Positions 1 to 8,086 of a DNA stretch of 64,000 bases are shown piece by piece. Made by a program: the position numbers and the translations under genes. Source of the DNA: Burkholderiales bacterium (lineage in GTDB: Bacteria; Pseudomonadota; Gammaproteobacteria; Burkholderiales; SG8-41). Numbering within the stretch: position 1 is the stretch's first letter; every line of letters starts with the position of its first letter. The stretch lies in the NCBI GenBank assembly GCA_030684405.1, contig JAUXYA010000032.1:44992-108991 (forward strand), written 5' to 3'. The notes beneath the pieces are model-generated. The model saw only the letters and a list, made by a program, of their open reading frames with translations. It had not been told where the DNA came from and did no database searches.

Positions 1-339
1 AGGTTCGGACTCTTGGCCGAACATGCGCATCATCGAGCTCTGCCACAGCGCCATGTAGTCCTGCCACATTTTCATCTGCATTTCCGCAACGCGCACCGGG
101 TCGCCCAACAATCGCTGCCAGGCTTCGAAGAACGCCTTGGCTATGCCCATTTCGTCGCTGAGGGCGGGCATGCCGTTGACGCCGCGCGCCATGTATCGCG
201 TCAACAGTGCTGCACTCTTTTCCGAGATATCGGTGTAGAGGCGGGCCATCTCGGCCGGATCCAGAGGCTGGGCGCCTGGCGCTGCCTGGTCCGCGGTTTT
301 CTGTGCGGCCTTGTGTTCGGTCTTAGATTTCGCAGTCAT
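1..339 (-). CDS. phaC: Class I poly(3-hydroxyalkanoate) synthase, N-terminal part
   Basis: The 113 codons present read leftward from an ATG at 339 and stay open to the window edge, so the catalytic alpha/beta-hydrolase domain lies outside. A charged, Ala-rich start (MTAKSKTEHKAAQKTADQ) leads into a helical stretch with DPVRVAEMQMKMWQDYMALW, the pattern at the start of PhaC-type synthases just before the conserved core. The enzyme polymerises hydroxyacyl-CoA into storage granules. A PhaE- or phasin-like protein is the main alternative, because the active-site Cys cannot be seen. It is divergent from a LiuR-type regulator, and a LiuR-like site lies 51 bp upstream of the start, so coupling of acyl-CoA catabolism to carbon storage is plausible (inference). 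Confidence 0.7.
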   Translation of the reverse strand, partial: MTAKSKTEHKAAQKTADQAAPGAQPLDPAEMARLYTDISEKSAALLTRYMARGVNGMPALSDEMGIAKAFFEAWQRLLGDPVRVAEMQMKMWQDYMALWQSSMMRMFGQESEP

Positions 340-389
340 CGGATCCTGTCTTCCTGGCCCGGCGACAAGCTTGGGCACGAAGGTTTTTA

Positions 390-405
390 TTGACGTTTAC
401 GTAAA
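390..405. promoter_or_regulatory. LiuR-like operator between phaC and liuR
   Basis: TTGACGTTTACGTAAA is an imperfect inverted repeat (12 of 16 positions symmetric). It matches the TTGACGTTAACGTCAA-like sites described for LiuR-type MerR regulators. It lies in the 129-bp divergent region between the phaC start (339) and the liuR start (469), where it could control both genes. Confidence 0.65.
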
Positions 406-468
406 TGCAATGCTAATTTGGCTCAACGATTACCCGGGCCATATTACCTGCCGTTATTGCAAGGCACA

Positions 469-867
469 ATGAGCAAAACCTATTCAATCAGCGATCTCTC
501 CCATGAATTCGGGGTCACGACGCGCACGCTACGCCACTACGAAGATCAGGGTCTGGTCAGTCCGGCGCGCGACGGCATCAACCGCATCTACAGTCACCGT
601 GACCGCGTCCGCCTGAAGCTCGCGCTGCGAGCCAAACGCCTGGGGTTTACGCTCAGCGAGATCCGCGAATTGTTTCAGCTCTACGACCTGGCCAACGACG
701 AGCGGCGCCAGCTCGAGGAGTTCGCCATCAAGCTGGAACGGCGGCGAACCCAGCTTGAACAGCAGCGCGAAGATGTGGAAGTGATGCTCAATGAAATCAT
801 TTTTTTTGCGACGCAATGCCAACGTCTGTTGACGGAATCCGACGCTGGCAAAGCAGCCAAACCATGA
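469..867 (+). CDS. liuR: MerR-family regulator, LiuR type
   Basis: This 132-residue protein begins with a MerR winged helix (YSISDLSHEFGVTTRTLRHY) and continues with the DRVRLKLALRAKRLGFTLSE segment typical of LiuR, the regulator of branched-chain amino-acid and acyl-CoA degradation in proteobacteria. A C-terminal coiled coil (about residues 75-120) for dimerisation follows. I chose the ATG at 469 because MSKTYSISDL matches the family N-terminus and AAGG sits just upstream. An in-frame ATG at 418 would add 17 residues without family character. LiuR-like sites lie on both sides of the gene (390-405 and 868-883), which suggests autoregulation and control of the flanking catabolic genes. No Cys pair typical of metal-sensing MerR proteins is seen. 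Confidence 0.82.
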   Translation: MSKTYSISDLSHEFGVTTRTLRHYEDQGLVSPARDGINRIYSHRDRVRLKLALRAKRLGFTLSEIRELFQLYDLANDERRQLEEFAIKLERRRTQLEQQREDVEVMLNEIIFFATQCQRLLTESDAGKAAKP

Positions 868-883
868 TTGACGTTAACGTCAA
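868..883. promoter_or_regulatory. Perfect LiuR-type operator downstream of liuR
   Basis: TTGACGTTAACGTCAA is a perfect 16-bp palindrome that starts at the first base after the liuR stop codon. It lies 106 bp upstream of the isomerase gene at 990. It is the consensus form of the site at 390-405 and probably controls the downstream catabolic genes. Confidence 0.75.
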
Positions 884-989
884 TGTAAATATTGAATTAA
901 AACAAGAGCTTGAGTACCCGGTGCAGGCCGATAGCCGACCGTCCCGGGCACCGGGCTCACCGATCGACCTCCAATACTGAGGAGGCACC

Positions 990-1592
990 ATGTCCCAGCC
1001 CGTCGATTTCTATTTCGATTTTTCCTCGCCCTATGGCTACTTCGCCGCGGCCAAGGTCGATGCCTTGGCCGCCCGGCATGGATGCAGCACGACCTGGCGG
1101 CCGATCCTGCTGGGGGCGGTATTCAAGGTCACGGGCCAGCGCCCCTTGCCTGCCGTCCCGATGAAGGGCAGCTACGTGATTCATGATCTGCTGCGTTCGG
1201 CACGCTGGTTCGGCCTGCCCTTCAGAATGCCTGGCAAGTTCCCGGTACCGACGATTGCCCCCTGCCGCGCCTATTACTGGCTGCACGACCGCGACCCCGC
1301 TGCCGCAAAGACGCTGGCGTTCGCGCTCTTGCGCGCCTATTTCGTCGAGGACCGCGACATTTCGAGCCCTGAGGTCACGGCCAATGTCGCTGCGAAACTC
1401 GGCCACGACAAGGACACCGTACTGCAGGCGCTGAATGATCCCGCGGTGAAGGAAAGGCTCAAGGCCGAGGTCGACGCCGCGATCGAGCGCGGCGTATTCG
1501 GATCTCCGTACATCATCGTCGACAGAGAGCCCTTCTGGGGATCTGACCGGCTGGATCAGGTGGAGCAATGGCTGGCACGGGGAAAGTGGTAA
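990..1592 (+). CDS. 2-hydroxychromene-2-carboxylate isomerase family (DsbA-like)
   Basis: The 200-residue product has the thioredoxin/DsbA-like fold of 2-hydroxychromene-2-carboxylate isomerases and kappa-class GSTs. The N-terminal FYFDFSSPYGYF carries the active-site Ser (about residues 12-13) in place of a CxxC, and the C-terminal part has GVFGSPYIIVDREPFWGSDRLD, the family's cis-Pro and substrate loop. Family members use glutathione to isomerise aromatic-degradation intermediates, but many homologues have unknown substrates. A strong ribosome-binding site (GAGGAGG) precedes the ATG. The gene sits downstream of the perfect LiuR site, so it may belong to an acyl-CoA regulon rather than naphthalene catabolism (inference). 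Confidence 0.85.
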   Translation: MSQPVDFYFDFSSPYGYFAAAKVDALAARHGCSTTWRPILLGAVFKVTGQRPLPAVPMKGSYVIHDLLRSARWFGLPFRMPGKFPVPTIAPCRAYYWLHDRDPAAAKTLAFALLRAYFVEDRDISSPEVTANVAAKLGHDKDTVLQALNDPAVKERLKAEVDAAIERGVFGSPYIIVDREPFWGSDRLDQVEQWLARGKW

Positions 1593-1775
1593 ATCTCCAC
1601 CGGCCTCCGCATCCTGGACGCAGCATGCCGGAGCAGCGGCGAGCGCTTATACTTCCCTGCCGCGCGCAATTGCAGAGCGCCTGCGCAATGCTGACCACCG
1701 CGTCGTCGCCAGACCGAAACGGCTGCAAGACCGGCCCGGCGGACGGCCATCACGGCCACACCTGAAGGATCCATC

Positions 1776-2624
1776 ATGAGCAAAACCACCGGCACCCGCG
1801 TGCTGCGATCAAGCGACGACTTTGGCAACGTGACGCTGACCCTCAACCGTCCTGAAGTCCACAATGCATTCGACCCCGGGATGGTGCGTGAACTGACCGA
1901 GGCACTGCAATCCATCCACGACGACGCCAGCGTTCGCGCGGTGGTCATCGCCGGCGCCGGCAAGAGCTTCTGCGCCGGCGCGGACATCGGCCACATGCGT
2001 GCCAGCGCAAAATTCACCCCGGCGCAGAACCGGAAGAATGCCGCCGAATCAGCGCGCATGTTCCACCTGCTCTACACACTGAACAAGCCGACCGTCGCCG
2101 CGGTGCATGGCGCCGTGCGCGGTGGCGGCTGCGGTATCGTCTCCGCCTGCGACATCGCGATCGCAGGACGCACTGCAACCTTCCGCCTCTCCGAGGTGAA
2201 GATCGGCATCATCCCGTCGATGATCAGCCCCTATGTGATCGCCGCCATCGGGCAGCGTCAGGCGCGTCGCTACATGCTCTCGGGCGAGGAGTTCGACTGC
2301 GCTGAAGCCTGGCGCATCGGCCTGGTGCACGATCTGGTCGAGGAGGAACACCTCACCACGCGCGTCGGCGAAATGCTCGGCCAGCTCTACAGCAGCGGCC
2401 CGAAGGCGATGCAGGCGGTCAAGCAGATGATCCCGCTGAGCGCGCACAGCCTGATCGGCCCGGACATCGTGAAAAAAACCGCCGAAGGCATTGCCGAAAT
2501 CCGCGCCACACCCGAGGCGCAGGAAGGCCTGAGCGCCTTTCTCGAGAAGCGCAAACCGCAGTGGACCGAGGTGCCGAAGATGCAGCGCGTCACGAAGTCC
2601 GGAAAGAAAACAGCGCGCCGCTGA
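1776..2624 (+). CDS. liuC: Enoyl-CoA hydratase/isomerase, probable methylglutaconyl-CoA hydratase
   Basis: This is a 282-residue crotonase-fold enzyme. The oxyanion-hole motifs are present as AGAGKSFCAGADIGHM and AVHGAVRGGGCGIVSACD. The next gene encodes HMG-CoA lyase and a LiuR-type regulator lies upstream, so the best assignment is hydration of 3-methylglutaconyl-CoA to HMG-CoA in leucine degradation. An ordinary short-chain enoyl-CoA hydratase cannot be excluded from sequence alone. AAGGA precedes the ATG at 1776. The C-terminus is basic (KSGKKTARR). It is followed after 25 bp by mvaB and was probably co-transcribed with it. Confidence 0.8.
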   Translation: MSKTTGTRVLRSSDDFGNVTLTLNRPEVHNAFDPGMVRELTEALQSIHDDASVRAVVIAGAGKSFCAGADIGHMRASAKFTPAQNRKNAAESARMFHLLYTLNKPTVAAVHGAVRGGGCGIVSACDIAIAGRTATFRLSEVKIGIIPSMISPYVIAAIGQRQARRYMLSGEEFDCAEAWRIGLVHDLVEEEHLTTRVGEMLGQLYSSGPKAMQAVKQMIPLSAHSLIGPDIVKKTAEGIAEIRATPEAQEGLSAFLEKRKPQWTEVPKMQRVTKSGKKTARR

Positions 2625-2649
2625 GGCCCGCGCGCAGGAGAGAACCACC

Positions 2650-3555
2650 ATGGCATTGCCGAAAAAAGCCCGCCTCTTCGAAGTCGGCCCGCGCGACGGG
2701 CTGCAGAACGAAGCCACCCCGGTGCCGACCGCCGCCAAGATCGAACTGATCCACCGTTTGCAGGATGCCGGCCTGAGGCTGATCGAGGCCACCGCCTTCG
2801 TCTCGCCGAAATGGGTGCCGCAGATGGCGGATAACGCCGAGGTGATGGCCGGCATCCGCCGCAAGCCCGGTGTGATCTACCCGGTGCTGGTGCCGAACAT
2901 GAAGGGCCTCGACGCCGCGATTGCCGCCGGCGCAGAAGAAGTCGTGGTGTTCGGCGCCGCCACCGAGAGTTTCTCCAAGCGCAACACCAACTGCACAATC
3001 GACGAAGGACTTGCGCGCTTCGCGGAAGTCGCGCAAGCGGCGATCGCCAAGGGCATCCGGGTGCGCGGCGATATCTCGGTGTGCCTCGGCTGTCCCTACG
3101 AAGGCGAAGTCGATCCCGCTGCGGTGGTGCACGTGGCCAAAGTGCTGGATGCGATGGGCTGTTACGAAATTACCGTCTGCGACACCATCGGCACGGGCAC
3201 CGCCGGCAAGACCCGCACCGTCATCGAGGCGGTAGCAAAACACATCCCGGTCGAACGCATCGCCGGCCATTTCCACGATACCTACGGCCAGGCGCTGACC
3301 AACATCTACGCCGCGCTGGAATGCGGCGTCGCCACCTTCGACAGCTCCGTGGCTGGGCTGGGCGGCTGCCCCTATGCCAAGGGTGCCACCGGCAACGTCG
3401 CGACCGAGGACGTGCTTTACCTGCTCGACGGCCTTGGCATCGAAACCGGCGTCGACATGACGAAGCTGATCGCCGCCGGCGACTACATCTGCGGCGTGCT
3501 CGGCCGTCCGACGCTGTCGCGTGTCGCACGCGCGATCCGTGCCAGGGCGGCATGA
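2650..3555 (+). CDS. mvaB: Hydroxymethylglutaryl-CoA lyase
   Basis: This TIM-barrel lyase cleaves HMG-CoA to acetyl-CoA and acetoacetate, the last step of leucine catabolism. The 301 residues match the family length. Seen directly are the N-terminal FEVGPRDGLQNE with its catalytic Arg-Asp, the metal-binding HFHDTYG, and the signature GLGGCPYAKGATGNVATEDV with the active-site Cys. AGGAG precedes the ATG. Its stop overlaps the start of the next gene (ATGA), so the two are translationally coupled. The acyl-CoA dehydrogenase and biotin carboxylase genes of a full liu operon are not in the window. Confidence 0.94.
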   Translation: MALPKKARLFEVGPRDGLQNEATPVPTAAKIELIHRLQDAGLRLIEATAFVSPKWVPQMADNAEVMAGIRRKPGVIYPVLVPNMKGLDAAIAAGAEEVVVFGAATESFSKRNTNCTIDEGLARFAEVAQAAIAKGIRVRGDISVCLGCPYEGEVDPAAVVHVAKVLDAMGCYEITVCDTIGTGTAGKTRTVIEAVAKHIPVERIAGHFHDTYGQALTNIYAALECGVATFDSSVAGLGGCPYAKGATGNVATEDVLYLLDGLGIETGVDMTKLIAAGDYICGVLGRPTLSRVARAIRARAA

Positions 3556-3755
3556 CTACGCCAGATCACCCGCCACAGGAGGTGGAATCGCCTTGCGTGC
3601 GCATCTGCATGATCGACCCGGGGCACGATTTCTGCGTCGGCTGCTGGCGCACACTGCAGGAGATCAGTGACTGGCATCGCTACACCCCGTCACAGAAACT
3701 CGCCCTGCTGGCCCGGCTCGAAGACCGCCGCATTGCTTGTTCCGTCATCAACTGA
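3552..3755 (+). CDS. Small Cys-rich DUF1289 protein
   Basis: This 67-residue protein has the DUF1289 signature SPCVRICMIDPGHDFCVGCW followed by RTLQEISDW. Four spaced Cys residues suggest a metal or Fe-S site. Function is unknown. Members are common as single small genes in proteobacteria, often next to unrelated metabolic genes. The ATG overlaps the mvaB stop by four bases, so it is read as the tail of the leucine unit. Confidence 0.87.
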   Translation: MTTPDHPPQEVESPCVRICMIDPGHDFCVGCWRTLQEISDWHRYTPSQKLALLARLEDRRIACSVIN

Positions 3756-3773
3756 ACCATCGGAGTCCGCTTT

Positions 3774-4328
3774 ATGCCCTTGCCTGCCCCCGCCCCGCGC
3801 ACGCTCAAACACAGGCGCGCCATCGAATGCACAGGTTATGAACGTGAAGACGGCCTGTGGGACATCGAAGGCCACCTCGTCGACACCAAGACCTATGTGC
3901 ATTCACGCCGCGACGGCGGCCGCGAGCGCCAGCCCGGCGATCCGGTGCACCACATGTGGCTGCGCCTGACCATCGACCTTGACCTGAAAATCCATGCTGT
4001 CGAGGCCGTCACCGACAGCAGCCCCTACGAGACCTGCGGCAACATCACAGTGAATTTCAAGAAACTGGTCGGCCTTACCATCGGTCCGGGCTGGCGCAAG
4101 GCGATTGCCGAACGCGTCGGCGGCGTGCTCGGCTGCACGCATCTGGTCGAACTGCTGGGACCGGTGGGCACCACTGCCTTTCAGGCCACCGGCCGCGCAC
4201 GCGAAGCGCATAACGCCGGCCAGCCGGTCACCAAAAAACCCTACCAGATCAACTCCTGCCACATCTACAAGGACGATGCGCCAGCGGTCATGGAGCGATG
4301 GCCGGATTTCTATACGGGTCCGCGGTAA
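3774..4328 (+). CDS. DUF2889 family protein
   Basis: This 184-residue cytoplasmic protein matches DUF2889. It has an N-terminal RRAIECTGYEREDGLWDIEG, a central WLRLTIDLDLKIHAVEA, the GCTHLVELLG motif and a C-terminal NSCHIYKDD. Several conserved His and Cys residues suggest metal binding, but no biochemical role is established to my knowledge. The gene is 18 bp downstream of the DUF1289 gene and is probably the last of the liu-like unit. A weak 7-bp hairpin (4345-4364) follows. Confidence 0.85.
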   Translation: MPLPAPAPRTLKHRRAIECTGYEREDGLWDIEGHLVDTKTYVHSRRDGGRERQPGDPVHHMWLRLTIDLDLKIHAVEAVTDSSPYETCGNITVNFKKLVGLTIGPGWRKAIAERVGGVLGCTHLVELLGPVGTTAFQATGRAREAHNAGQPVTKKPYQINSCHIYKDDAPAVMERWPDFYTGPR

Positions 4329-4392
4329 TAAGTGGTGTGCCTCGTCGCGCCTTCAGCGGCGCGAAATTAACTGGCCTGGCCCCGGGATATAA

Positions 4393-4416
4393 TATAAGTA
4401 CTTGTTTTTATTGATA
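4393..4416 (-). repeat. Dispersed AT-rich 24-bp repeat, copy A
   Basis: This 24-bp segment (minus strand TATCAATAAAAA followed by CAAGTACTTATA) is identical, base for base, to 19920-19943. It begins just past the stop codon of the MFS gene on the same strand. Related copies are at 22678-22701, 60054-60077, 36035-36047 and 48585-48597. It has no coding role here. Confidence 0.8.
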
Positions 4417-4419
4417 TTT

Positions 4420-5637
4420 TTACGTACTGCGCAAATACCACCAGCGCGCCAACGGCGACAGCACGCCGAAGATGCCGATGCTGGCGAAGGCCAGTCCCCA
4501 GGCGCTGACGCTCTGGTTGCCGCCGGCAAGATCCAGCGTCAGGCCGAACACCAGCGGCGCAAGAAAGGCCGTGCTGAAGCCGACGAAGGAATACACCGCC
4601 ATCATCGCGCCACGCATTTCCGGCGGCGTGCTTGCCACTGCGCCGGAGGTCAGCGCGCCGGAGTCGCCGAGCATCGCGCCGTAGTGCACCATCATCAGCA
4701 GCACGACGATGTACCAGGGCCAGGCCGCGGTATAGCCGATCAGGCAGGCGATGACGCCGGAGAGTGTCATGAACAGGAAAATGATGCGCTGGCGGCCAAA
4801 GCGGATTGCCATCTCGTTGCCGGTAACACTGAACACGGGCCCGAGCACGTTGATCATCGCCGCCAGCGTTGCTGCCGACAGCGCCATCGGCGCGTGCTCC
4901 GGCTGCAGCGCCGCGCAGAACACGAGAAAGGCAACCATCCACGAGCGCTGGCCGAAGAGCTCGTAGTTGTGCGCGGCATAACCGATGATGTAGGGCAAGG
5001 TCTTGCGGTTCTTCAGCACCGGACGGAAATCGAGCAGCGCGCTGGCGTGTTGTTCAGCCGGGCGCATGCGGCCCAGCGGCATGCCGAAGGTCACCAGCAG
5101 CCCGGCCAGTACCGGTCCGACGGCGCCGAACCAGAAGGCCCAGTGCCAGCCCAGCGTCGCGCCGAGCTTGCCGGCGACGAGAATCGAGATCGTCGAGCCA
5201 ACGCCGAAACTGGCGGTGTAAAACGCTGTGGCGCGCGACTGCGCGGCGCCTTCAAGATGGTCAGTCAGCGCTTTCAAGCCCGGCATATAGGTACCGCCGA
5301 GCGCAGCGCCGATCAGGAACTGGGCAAATGCTGCGCTCCAGAAGCCGGCACCGAACAGCGCGAAGAACGCCGCACCGAGGCTGGCGATAAGGCAGGCCCC
5401 GAGATAGATGCGCCGCGAATCCATGCGGTCGGTGAGACTGGTCAGCACCGGCACTGACAGCATGTAGCCGGCAAACATGAAACCGCTGATCGCGCCGGCC
5501 TCCGAGTTCGACAGGCTCCATTCGCGCTGCAATTGCGGCAGCAGCGTGGTGTAGGCGGCAAAGCCGGTCATCGACAGCACTTCGGCCCCGCACATTGTGG
5601 CAGTCAGCCGCCGCGCCGAATGTTTTCTCGCCGTCAT
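4420..5637 (-). CDS. MFS transporter
   Basis: The product is a 405-residue 12-helix major facilitator. Helices are visible throughout, with the loop 2-3 segment SLTDRMDSRRIYLGACL in the position of the MFS A motif and GLKALTDH in a later loop. N- and C-terminal six-helix halves are joined by a loop near residues 195-215 (GRMRPAEQHASALL). The substrate is not recognisable. The start lies 9 bp after the stop of the SGNH hydrolase gene, making a three-gene unit with the oxidoreductase. The last codons (RST) abut the AT-rich repeat at 4393-4416. Confidence 0.88.
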   Translation of the reverse strand: MTARKHSARRLTATMCGAEVLSMTGFAAYTTLLPQLQREWSLSNSEAGAISGFMFAGYMLSVPVLTSLTDRMDSRRIYLGACLIASLGAAFFALFGAGFWSAAFAQFLIGAALGGTYMPGLKALTDHLEGAAQSRATAFYTASFGVGSTISILVAGKLGATLGWHWAFWFGAVGPVLAGLLVTFGMPLGRMRPAEQHASALLDFRPVLKNRKTLPYIIGYAAHNYELFGQRSWMVAFLVFCAALQPEHAPMALSAATLAAMINVLGPVFSVTGNEMAIRFGRQRIIFLFMTLSGVIACLIGYTAAWPWYIVVLLMMVHYGAMLGDSGALTSGAVASTPPEMRGAMMAVYSFVGFSTAFLAPLVFGLTLDLAGGNQSVSAWGLAFASIGIFGVLSPLARWWYLRST

Positions 5638-5646
5638 GTTCCGCCC

Positions 5647-6255
5647 TCAAAGGGCCCCTGCGGCTCGCAGCAATCCGGCCACCGCCTCCGCCATCATGCG
5701 ATAGCCGGCAGCATTGGGATGGATGGGGTCGGACTTGAGTTCCGCCCGATAGAGCACGCTGGTCACGATCTTGCCTTCGTAGGGTATGCCGAATTCCTGC
5801 GCCAGCTTTTCGTAAAACTCAGGCGCACTGGTGATCAGCCCCGGCGCCGGCACACCGATCAGCACTGCGTCGATCCCGCGCGACTTGATGGTCTTCAGGA
5901 TCTCGCGCAGGTTGCCCTCTATGTTCGCCGGCGCCCCCCTGCGCAGCATGTCGTTGCCACCGAGACAGACGATCACCAGCTTCGGCTGGTGTTCATCGAG
6001 CACCCCGGGCAGGCGCGCCAGGCCGCCTGCAGTCTGCTCGCCGGGCACGCCGGCGCGGACTACCGTGCGGCCGGTCAACTGGCCAAGCAGCGCCGGATAA
6101 CTTTCCTCGGGCTTCGCGCCGGTGCCATAGGTCAGGCTGTCGCCGAAGGCGAGAATGACATCGCCTGCACCGAGCTTGCCGAGGCGCGGCGCGTCGCTGC
6201 CGCAGCCGGCCAGCCACAGTGCGGCCAGGGCCGCCACAAAGAACCGCCGATTCAT
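5647..6255 (-). CDS. SGNH/GDSL hydrolase, lipoprotein (TesA-like esterase)
   Basis: The 202-residue product starts with a lipoprotein signal (FVAALAALWLAGC, lipid Cys18), so it is probably anchored in the periplasm. All SGNH blocks are present: FGDSLTYG with Ser40, the Gly of GVPGEQTAGG, CLGGNDMLR, and SDPIHPNAAGY with Asp177 and His180 of the triad. Relatives are arylesterases, acyl-CoA thioesterases and lysophospholipases. The ATG overlaps the stop of the upstream oxidoreductase by four bases. Confidence 0.9.
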   Translation of the reverse strand: MNRRFFVAALAALWLAGCGSDAPRLGKLGAGDVILAFGDSLTYGTGAKPEESYPALLGQLTGRTVVRAGVPGEQTAGGLARLPGVLDEHQPKLVIVCLGGNDMLRRGAPANIEGNLREILKTIKSRGIDAVLIGVPAPGLITSAPEFYEKLAQEFGIPYEGKIVTSVLYRAELKSDPIHPNAAGYRMMAEAVAGLLRAAGAL

Positions 6256-7874
6256 GTCTTCTTATCCTTCAGCAGGCCGCGCCGGAAGTCGCGGACGATT
6301 TCCCGCGCAGCATTGCGTCCCGGCAGTCCGCTGACACCACCGCCGGGATGGGTGCCCGCGCCGCAGAGATAGAGCCGGCGCACCGGCGAGCGGTAATCCG
6401 CGTGCCCCAGCACCGGTCGCGCCGTCCACAGCTGGTCGAGCGTCAGCGCGCCGTGGAAAATATCGCCGCCGGTGAGGCTGAACTCGCGCTCGAGGTCCAG
6501 CGGCGAAAGTATCTTGCGCGAAATCACTGCGGCCTTGAAGTTGGGCGCGTAACGGCTCACGGTGTCGATGATATGGTCGGCTGCCTCCTCGCGGATGTCA
6601 TCCCAGGACAGGTCGTTCGGCAGCTCGGGGCTGAAATGCTGGCAGAACAGGCTGGCGACATGCCGGCCCGCCGGCGCCAGCGAATCGTCGACCGTCGAGG
6701 GAATCAGCATCTCGACCACCGGCGCACGCGAACAGCCGTAGGTCCGCGCATCGAAATAGGCCTGCTCCATGTACTGCAGCGAAGGCGCCATGATGATGCC
6801 CGACTGGTGATGCTGCGCCGGGACCGTGCCGGGCAGGCATGTGAAATCCGGCAATTCGCTGAGGGCAACATTCATGCGGAAAGTGCCCGAAGCGCATTTC
6901 CAGCTGCGGATGCGCTGCAGAAAATCCGCACTCAGCACCGGCGCATCGATCAGTTTCAGATAGAGCAGTTTCGGATTGACGTTGGCAACGACACAGCGCG
7001 CCTCGATCACGCGGCCGTCCTTCAGCTGCACACCCTGCGCGCCGCGCGAATCGACACACACGCTGGCCACCTCGGCCCGGGTGTCGATCTGCACGCCGCG
7101 CTCTCGCGCCTCTGCCGCCATCGCCTGGGTGATGGCTCCCATGCCGCCGACGGCATGTCCCCAGATGCCGCGTTTGCCGTTGACCTCGCCGAAGACGTGA
7201 TGCAGCAGCACATAGGCCGTCCCCGGGGCGTAGGGGCTGGCAAAGTTGCCGACAATGGCGTCGAAGCCGAAGGCCGCCTTGATCGCTGCCGATTCGAACC
7301 AGGCATCGAGCAGGTCACCGGCGCTCTTGGTGAACAGGTCCAGCACGTCGCGGCGCGCCGCCATGTCGAGTTTTTTGAAACGTCGCGCGGTTTTCAGCGC
7401 CGCAAAAAAATCTCCAACCCCGCCACCGACGTTGGGCGGCGTCTCCAGCGCAAGCTCGCGCAGCACATCGGCGACGCGCTCGAGCATCGCGTAATACCCG
7501 GGCAGGCGCGCCGCGTCCTTTTTCGAAAATCGCGCGACTTCGGCCTGCGTGGCCTCCAGCGTGCCGCCGACTTTCAGGTAATCCGTATCGGACAGCGGCA
7601 GGAAATTCGAAATCGGCCGTTCGACGATGCGCAGGCCGTGTTCGACCAGCCGCAGGTCGCGGATCACCAGCGGATTGAGCAGGCTGACGGTGTAACTCGC
7701 GGTGGAATTGCGGAATCCGGGATGGAATTCCTCGGTGACGGCGGCTCCGCCCACCACGGCGCGGCGTTCCAGTACGCGCACCTTGAGCCCGGCCGCCGCC
7801 AGGTAACAGGCGCAGGTCAGACCATTGTGGCCGCCACCGACAATCAGGACATCGCAGGCGGCGGGCAGGGACAT
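6252..7874 (-). CDS. FAD-dependent phytoene-desaturase-like oxidoreductase
   Basis: This is an amine-oxidase/phytoene-desaturase superfamily flavoprotein of 540 residues. The N-terminal Rossmann motif is CDVLIVGGGHNGLTCACYLA followed by LERRAVVGGAA, and the C-terminal FAD motif is LYLCGAGTHPGGGVSGLPG. It resembles PYROXD2-like proteins, whose substrates are not settled. The ATG at 7874 is preferred over an in-frame TTG 16 codons upstream, because the protein then begins eight residues before the FAD motif. It is first of the three-gene unit with the lipoprotein hydrolase and MFS exporter, which suggests processing and transport of a hydrophobic compound (inference). Confidence 0.87.
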   Translation of the reverse strand: MSLPAACDVLIVGGGHNGLTCACYLAAAGLKVRVLERRAVVGGAAVTEEFHPGFRNSTASYTVSLLNPLVIRDLRLVEHGLRIVERPISNFLPLSDTDYLKVGGTLEATQAEVARFSKKDAARLPGYYAMLERVADVLRELALETPPNVGGGVGDFFAALKTARRFKKLDMAARRDVLDLFTKSAGDLLDAWFESAAIKAAFGFDAIVGNFASPYAPGTAYVLLHHVFGEVNGKRGIWGHAVGGMGAITQAMAAEARERGVQIDTRAEVASVCVDSRGAQGVQLKDGRVIEARCVVANVNPKLLYLKLIDAPVLSADFLQRIRSWKCASGTFRMNVALSELPDFTCLPGTVPAQHHQSGIIMAPSLQYMEQAYFDARTYGCSRAPVVEMLIPSTVDDSLAPAGRHVASLFCQHFSPELPNDLSWDDIREEAADHIIDTVSRYAPNFKAAVISRKILSPLDLEREFSLTGGDIFHGALTLDQLWTARPVLGHADYRSPVRRLYLCGAGTHPGGGVSGLPGRNAAREIVRDFRRGLLKDKKT

Positions 7875-8086
7875 GTCGGCGTGGCTGGCGTACGGAGAAC
7901 GGAAATTGCGGCGCCTAAGCAAATGAAGCTGGGCACGGGTGCGAAGTCATTTCTATGTTTTTGAAGTGGGCCGCCGACCGCAAGCGGGTGCACCGGACTG
8001 TCCATACGTCTTCGATTACGGTTAACCGGCGTGCTTTTCTGTACCGGACAAATCAGCTTACAACCGCAAATCCTCTGCTAGCCAAG

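Noticed and set aside
6219..7964. A 581-codon plus-strand frame
   Set aside because: It mirrors the FAD oxidoreductase gene, which has intact FAD motifs on the minus strand. The plus-strand product has no family features.
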